Positions 60,560-64,000 of a stretch of DNA of 64,000 nucleotides are shown here, piece by piece. The notes beneath the pieces were generated by a model. That model was not told the origin of the DNA. It saw only the letters and a list, made by a program, of their open reading frames with translations, and did no database searches. This DNA comes from Paenibacillus mucilaginosus 3016 (GTDB taxonomy: Bacteria; Bacillota; Bacilli; Paenibacillales; NBRC-103111), in contig NC_016935.1 in the NCBI RefSeq assembly GCF_000250655.1, positions 1,320,001 to 1,384,000 of the forward strand, in the 5' to 3' direction. A program made the position numbers and the translations under genes. The first letter of the stretch is position 1. Every line of letters begins with the position of its first letter.

Positions 60560-60629
60560 GCCATTAAAGTAACGGGCAGCATAGTTCCAATATGTGGTAT
60601 TATGGGGAGGAAGGTTGTCCAGGGAAGGA

Positions 60630-60749
60630 ATGATGATTTTGATAGTACTTTTTAAAATGATCGGAGTTGTAATTGTTGGTATCGCCCCTGTATATGAATT
60701 TTACAGAAGACGTTTATGGAACAAGCCAAATACTTTTGATACCATGTGA
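60630..60749 (+). CDS. Possible 39-residue membrane peptide
   Basis: ATG 60630 or 60633 follows AGGGAAGGA. The product is one hydrophobic helix (ILIVLFKMIGVVIVGIAPVY) with a basic tail (EFYRRRLWNKPN), a plausible single-pass small protein. Too short to identify; supported by ribosome site and composition only. Confidence 0.4.
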   Translation: MMILIVLFKMIGVVIVGIAPVYEFYRRRLWNKPNTFDTM

Positions 60750-60853
60750 CCATGATGACGAAGCTGCTGAAAGATCGGCAGCTTTGTTGCGTTAATTGGC
60801 AGGAGAGTTTGAAAAGAATAGTTATAAAAAAGTGGGGTTGACCGAGGGTGTTT

Positions 60854-61123
60854 ATGAAAAGTTTGGCGACTAAAATAAACATATGGTCATTCATATTTAT
60901 GTTGTTATGCTGGGTAGCCTTCTTTAGTGGATTATCACAAGTTTTTGACCCCCATTACATGATACTTGTTGTTTCTATTGTTGTATTTATACTTAGTGTA
61001 GTGGGACTAGGAGGAGTAATTGGCTGGAAGACAGCTTTACTAGCAATAATATCAATCATCGGTTCTATAGCTTTAGTTGTACTCGAATTATGGGTGATAT
61101 TTATCGGAAGGTTGCTATCTTAG
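60854..61123 (+). CDS. Small hypothetical membrane protein
   Basis: 89 residues from ATG 60854 (GAGGG upstream). Three hydrophobic helices cover nearly the whole chain (WSFIFMLLCWVAFFSGL, MILVVSIVVFILSVVGLGGV, LLAIISIIGSIALVVLELWV). No family recognised. Confidence 0.6.
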   Translation: MKSLATKINIWSFIFMLLCWVAFFSGLSQVFDPHYMILVVSIVVFILSVVGLGGVIGWKTALLAIISIIGSIALVVLELWVIFIGRLLS

Positions 61124-61237
61124 TATCACGATTTACTCTTATCTGTTGTCACTTAACGAAGAACGTTAGAGCAGGTACTCCATTGTCTGTGGAATAAAGC
61201 AGTAATACCCAGGGGATTTTACCCTTGAGGTGATGGC

Positions 61238-61765
61238 ATGCGAATGTTGCTTGTTCAGTTTCCTTTGTTATTTTTAGCTATAAATTCGATAGTGGTTCAA
61301 CCAAAAACACAGCAAGTATCATATCCGTGCAGTGTTGTATTGCTTCCAGCTAAGCATGTGCTTAATACACAAGGAACCGCATTGATCACTAAAGTAAAAA
61401 AGCCCTATACTGCCGATCCAACGGGACCTCTAAGAGAACGTCAAAGCGTAGGTATCTATGCTGATTGGATGACAGATCCATCTGCCTACGGTGATTACGA
61501 CCACTATGTGGGATTAGCCCAAATACCCGGTGTAATCAGTTGGCGATTTAGACTATCTCCAGTTAAGGAGGATTCATCAAGTTTCTTTGGAGGTCATCCT
61601 TGGGTGGGTAAATTCGATGAAATTTCCATGGAGATTCCGGTTTATGCGCGAGTGGAGGTTCGACCTTCTAATTCTAAGACCAACGAGCTGGGGCCAGTTA
61701 TTCTACAAAACTCTTTAGAGTCGTGTAAACACAGAAGCCATTCTGAGGGGAACGTGCTCCGCTAA
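61238..61765 (+). CDS. Hypothetical exported protein
   Basis: 175 residues, N-terminal hydrophobic signal (MLLVQFPLLFLAINSIVV). The remainder is polar, with DWMTDPSAYGDYDHYVGLAQ and PGVISWRFRLSPVKEDSSSF. GAGGTGATGG lies upstream of ATG 61238. The last ~10 residues run into element B copy 4, so the original C-terminus may have been altered. Function unknown. Confidence 0.5.
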   Translation: MRMLLVQFPLLFLAINSIVVQPKTQQVSYPCSVVLLPAKHVLNTQGTALITKVKKPYTADPTGPLRERQSVGIYADWMTDPSAYGDYDHYVGLAQIPGVISWRFRLSPVKEDSSSFFGGHPWVGKFDEISMEIPVYARVEVRPSNSKTNELGPVILQNSLESCKHRSHSEGNVLR

Positions 61766-61850
61766 CGGGAGACGTTAGCGCAATAACCAGGGAGCAGATC
61801 GCCGCGCGGCAGCTGCTCCCTTCTTCATTGAAGTAACGGGCAGCATTCCT
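61762..61850. repeat. Dispersed hairpin element B, copy 4 (longest)
   Basis: CTAACG-GGAGA-CGTTAG hairpin, CAATAACCA, then GGGAGCAG-ATCGCCGCGCGG-CAGCTGCTCCC, tail GAAGTAACGGGCAGCAT. A shorter left half occurs at 61153-61181 (TTAACGAAGAACGTTAGAGC). Confidence 0.65.
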
Positions 61851-61887
61851 ATTATGAGCAAATATCAGGTTTGAGAAATAAAAAGAC

Positions 61888-63014
61888 TCCTTGGTATGAT
61901 GTTATGGGTCCATGATGCTGGCCAGCGGCCGGATCCCAAAAACAAACCAAGGAGACTACAAGATGAATTTTACTCAAAATGAACGTATTAATCAAATTAC
62001 TTCTTCTACCTTAATTGTCGGTGTCGACATCGCAAAATTCAATCATGTGGCCCGTGCACAAGACTACCGCGGAGTCGAGTTCGGGAAGGCCCTTACCTTT
62101 GAGAATAATCGAGAAGGCTTTACACGATTCTTAGGTTGGTTCCGGAGCTTATGGTCATTACTGGCTTAACCTGGCTTATTACCTACAAGATGAGCAAGTC
62201 ATGTTTGGTGTCGTGAATCCCTTGCATGTGAAGAAAAGCAAGGAACTCGACGACAACTCACCGACCAAGAATGACATCAAAGATGCAAAAGTGATCGCAC
62301 AGCTGGTCAAAGATGGGAGATACGCCGTACCTAACCTTCCTCAGGGCGTTTATGCTGCACTGAGGGAAGCGATGAAATTCGCGATTACCTAACCACTGAC
62401 CTAAGCGTAGTACAAAGCCGTGTCCACAACTGGCTGGATCGTTACTTTCCCGAGTTCTTCACGGTGTTTAAGGACTGGGAATGCAAGTCGGCACGCCAAA
62501 TGCTAAGCCTAGGTTTACTGCCGCATGAGCTTGTTTCCGTAACGGATGAGGTCCTGCTGCGGCACCTAAGGGAAGCTGCAAAGCGTGGACTTGGACTAGC
62601 ACGTGTGAGGAGCTTGAAGGACGCTGCCAGCCGTTCTATAGGTATTAAAGAAGGTTCTGAACTGGCTAAAATGGAGCTTCAACTCCTGTTGGCTCAGTAT
62701 GAACTACTCCAAAGTAAGTTCGAAGAACTGGAAGCAAAGTTGCCCAAATAACGAAGAGAGGAAGGAAGCGTCTGCGGGCCTTGCTTTTCCGCGTGATGAT
62801 GCCCCTTGTGGCCAAAAAACAAGCATTTAAGGCGCTGCATGAGTATTATACCAAGCGGCAAAGCAACCCTTTGAAGAAAATGCAGTCACTCATTGCGCTT
62901 TGCAGTAAACTGATACGTATTCTCTTTGGCATGTTGAAAAAGGGACATGCATTCAATGAAGAAAAGATGATGCAGGATATCCCTCGATTTGCGGAAGTAA
63001 CGTTAGCAGCATAA
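61888..63014 (+). mobile_element. Degenerate IS110-family element
   Basis: Left noncoding end with CTCCTTGGT (61888-61896) and its complement ACCAAGGAG (61946-61954), then a transposase frame from ATG 61963 broken several times. IVGVDIAKFNHVARAQDYRG (RuvC-like DEDD start), then a frameshift near 62130, NPLHVKKSKELDDNSPTKND, a break near 62390, NWLDRYFPEFFTVFKDWE, a deletion of roughly 85 codons near 62750, and LLFRVMMPLVAKKQAFKAL to the stop at 63012. The serine-containing domain is missing, so it is inactive. Confidence 0.85.
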
Positions 63015-63372
63015 GTACAAGCTTTTTCTTAGAAAAGAGACGAAAATAGCAGCAGAACAACAGACAACCAAAGCACGGATGAGTCGGAATAAAACTAACA
63101 TACGGACGAAGATCCTGTCGGGCAGCAAATCCGACCTCTACCTCATGGACAGGTTGAATGAAGGAAAGTGGGAGCGTAGACTCTGCGAGACATGGGAGGG
63201 TTGACCGCCATGAGACCATGTGGAGATCCAAAAGGTGCAACCATACTTTACCATAGTAGCCATTTTTTAAAGAGGATGGTCTAGGTGGAGGCTTTTTTGC
63301 ACTTAAGAAGTCCCCTAAATTTCTTTATATACAACTTCGTTCCAATTTAATATTGTCTACTGTTAAAGAATA

Positions 63373-63525
63373 ATGGGTCGAAGTCTAAGAAAACGTGAGC
63401 ATTTAAGAGCTAATGGATTCTCCATAGAGGGAGTAGAGTTACAAATGAAGGAAAATATTAGGTATTATAGAATAAATAATAAAAGAACACAGACCAGTCT
63501 AGAACAATCTGATAAATTGAATTAA
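63373..63525 (+). CDS. Possible 50-residue protein
   Basis: Frame from ATG 63373 encoding a basic, polar peptide (MGRSLRKREHLRANGFSIEG). No proper ribosome site, so weakly supported. The remaining sequence 63015-63372 is the right flank of the IS110 remnant with a T6-ending GC-poor hairpin region near 63280 and nothing else recognisable. Confidence 0.25.
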   Translation: MGRSLRKREHLRANGFSIEGVELQMKENIRYYRINNKRTQTSLEQSDKLN

Positions 63526-63546
63526 TTTTACTGAGGTGGAGGCCAA

Positions 63547-63972
63547 ATGAATCCAGTTATCGACCACATTCAGATAACAGTTAAAGATATGGGAGTAGCA
63601 GAACCTTTCTACGATAAGTTCCTACCACTTTTAGGATTTGATATTAAGAACAAAGTAAGTGCTGTTATAGAAGATCATGATTTTCATGTAGTGGAATATA
63701 CACATCCGTTACTGGCTTTTGCGATCACTTCACCAAGAAAATCTTTTAAAGAAGATACAATAAATCGAAGGAAACCAGGAGCATTACATCATCTTGCATT
63801 TAAAGCGGAGTCTCGTAATGAGGTTGATAGGCTTTCCATTTGTTTGGAAGAGATTGGTGCAAAAGTGTTGAATAAGCCCAAAATATTTACTGAATACGGT
63901 CCCAACTACTATGCTATTTTTTTTAAAGATATAGAGGGAATAAAATACGAAATTGTTTGTAATAAACCATGA
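63547..63972 (+). CDS. VOC (glyoxalase/bleomycin-resistance fold) family protein
   Basis: 141 residues from ATG 63547 after GAGGTGGAGG. MNPVIDHIQITVKDMGVAEP at the start, GALHHLAFKAESRNEVDRL in the middle and DIEGIKYEIVCNK at the end give the paired beta-alpha-beta-beta-beta modules, with His7, His (HHLAF) and a C-terminal Glu as likely metal ligands. Substrate unknown; AT-rich. The gene appears complete. Confidence 0.85.
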   Translation: MNPVIDHIQITVKDMGVAEPFYDKFLPLLGFDIKNKVSAVIEDHDFHVVEYTHPLLAFAITSPRKSFKEDTINRRKPGALHHLAFKAESRNEVDRLSICLEEIGAKVLNKPKIFTEYGPNYYAIFFKDIEGIKYEIVCNKP

Positions 63973-64000
63973 GAGAATTACAAGCCTTTGAAATATGTGG

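Overview
This window looks like chromosomal DNA from a high-GC, spore-forming Firmicute of the Paenibacillus group, possibly P. mucilaginosus-like. The evidence is a GerPA/PF-type spore germination protein, several Lpl-type sugar importers with YesM/YesN/YesS-type regulators, frequent GTG/TTG starts behind strong GGAGG ribosome sites, and a UgpC/GDPD operon. No rRNA or intact tRNA gene, CRISPR array or prophage was seen. The species assignment is inference from gene style.

Layout. 0-1.8 kb: a spore germination protein and an amino-acid permease. 2.0-30.2 kb: a large plant-polysaccharide (pectin/rhamnogalacturonan-like) utilisation locus. It holds a YesN/YesM two-component system with an LplB-LplC-lipoprotein importer, a second solute-binding protein, a decayed chemoreceptor, a Gfo/Idh oxidoreductase with a GH105-type hydrolase, and a membrane AraC regulator (YesS type). 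A second importer follows, then an unassigned six-hairpin glycosidase-like protein, a GH95-type hydrolase and a secreted pectate-lyase-like protein. 30.4-37.4 kb: housekeeping and efflux genes (small alarmone synthetase, XRE-cupin regulator facing a LysE exporter, luciferase-like oxidoreductase, MFS exporter with an ArsR regulator, hemolysin-III-like protein). 37.9-43.6 kb: DeoR regulator, Ugp-type importer with its own ATPase, and glycerophosphodiester phosphodiesterase. 44-46.4 kb: short-repeat arrays and tandemly duplicated gene ends. 46.3-51.0 kb, minus strand: a third Lpl-type importer with a sugar isomerase/epimerase-like protein. 51-64 kb: a visibly more AT-rich accessory stretch with an EF-G-binding protein of the FusB type, PaiA, AdaA, an ECF sigma factor with a DoxX-like protein, a frameshifted maltose acetyltransferase, and IS3 and IS110 remnants.

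How the genes fit together. Extracellular polymer would be cut by the secreted lyase. Oligosaccharides would be captured by the lipoproteins, imported by the LplB/LplC permeases and finished inside by GH105, GH95 and the oxidoreductase. None of the three Lpl-type systems carries an ATPase, so they should share one, either elsewhere in the genome or the UgpC-type protein here. Two PUL promoters share the same layout: a pair of 11-bp direct repeats 20 bp apart, then -35 and -10 boxes at identical distances. The AraC-type regulator gene lies between them, which suggests one regulon.

The most interesting unexplained signals are that promoter architecture; a ~75-nt intergenic element present in three long copies and one short one; two four-unit arrays of short hairpins in the same two-forward, two-reverse order; tandem duplication of gene ends around 45-46.4 kb; a possible leader peptide upstream of the FusB-type gene; a tRNA-like hairpin over the ribosome site of the DUF418 gene; and an IS3 remnant sitting exactly inside another dispersed hairpin repeat.
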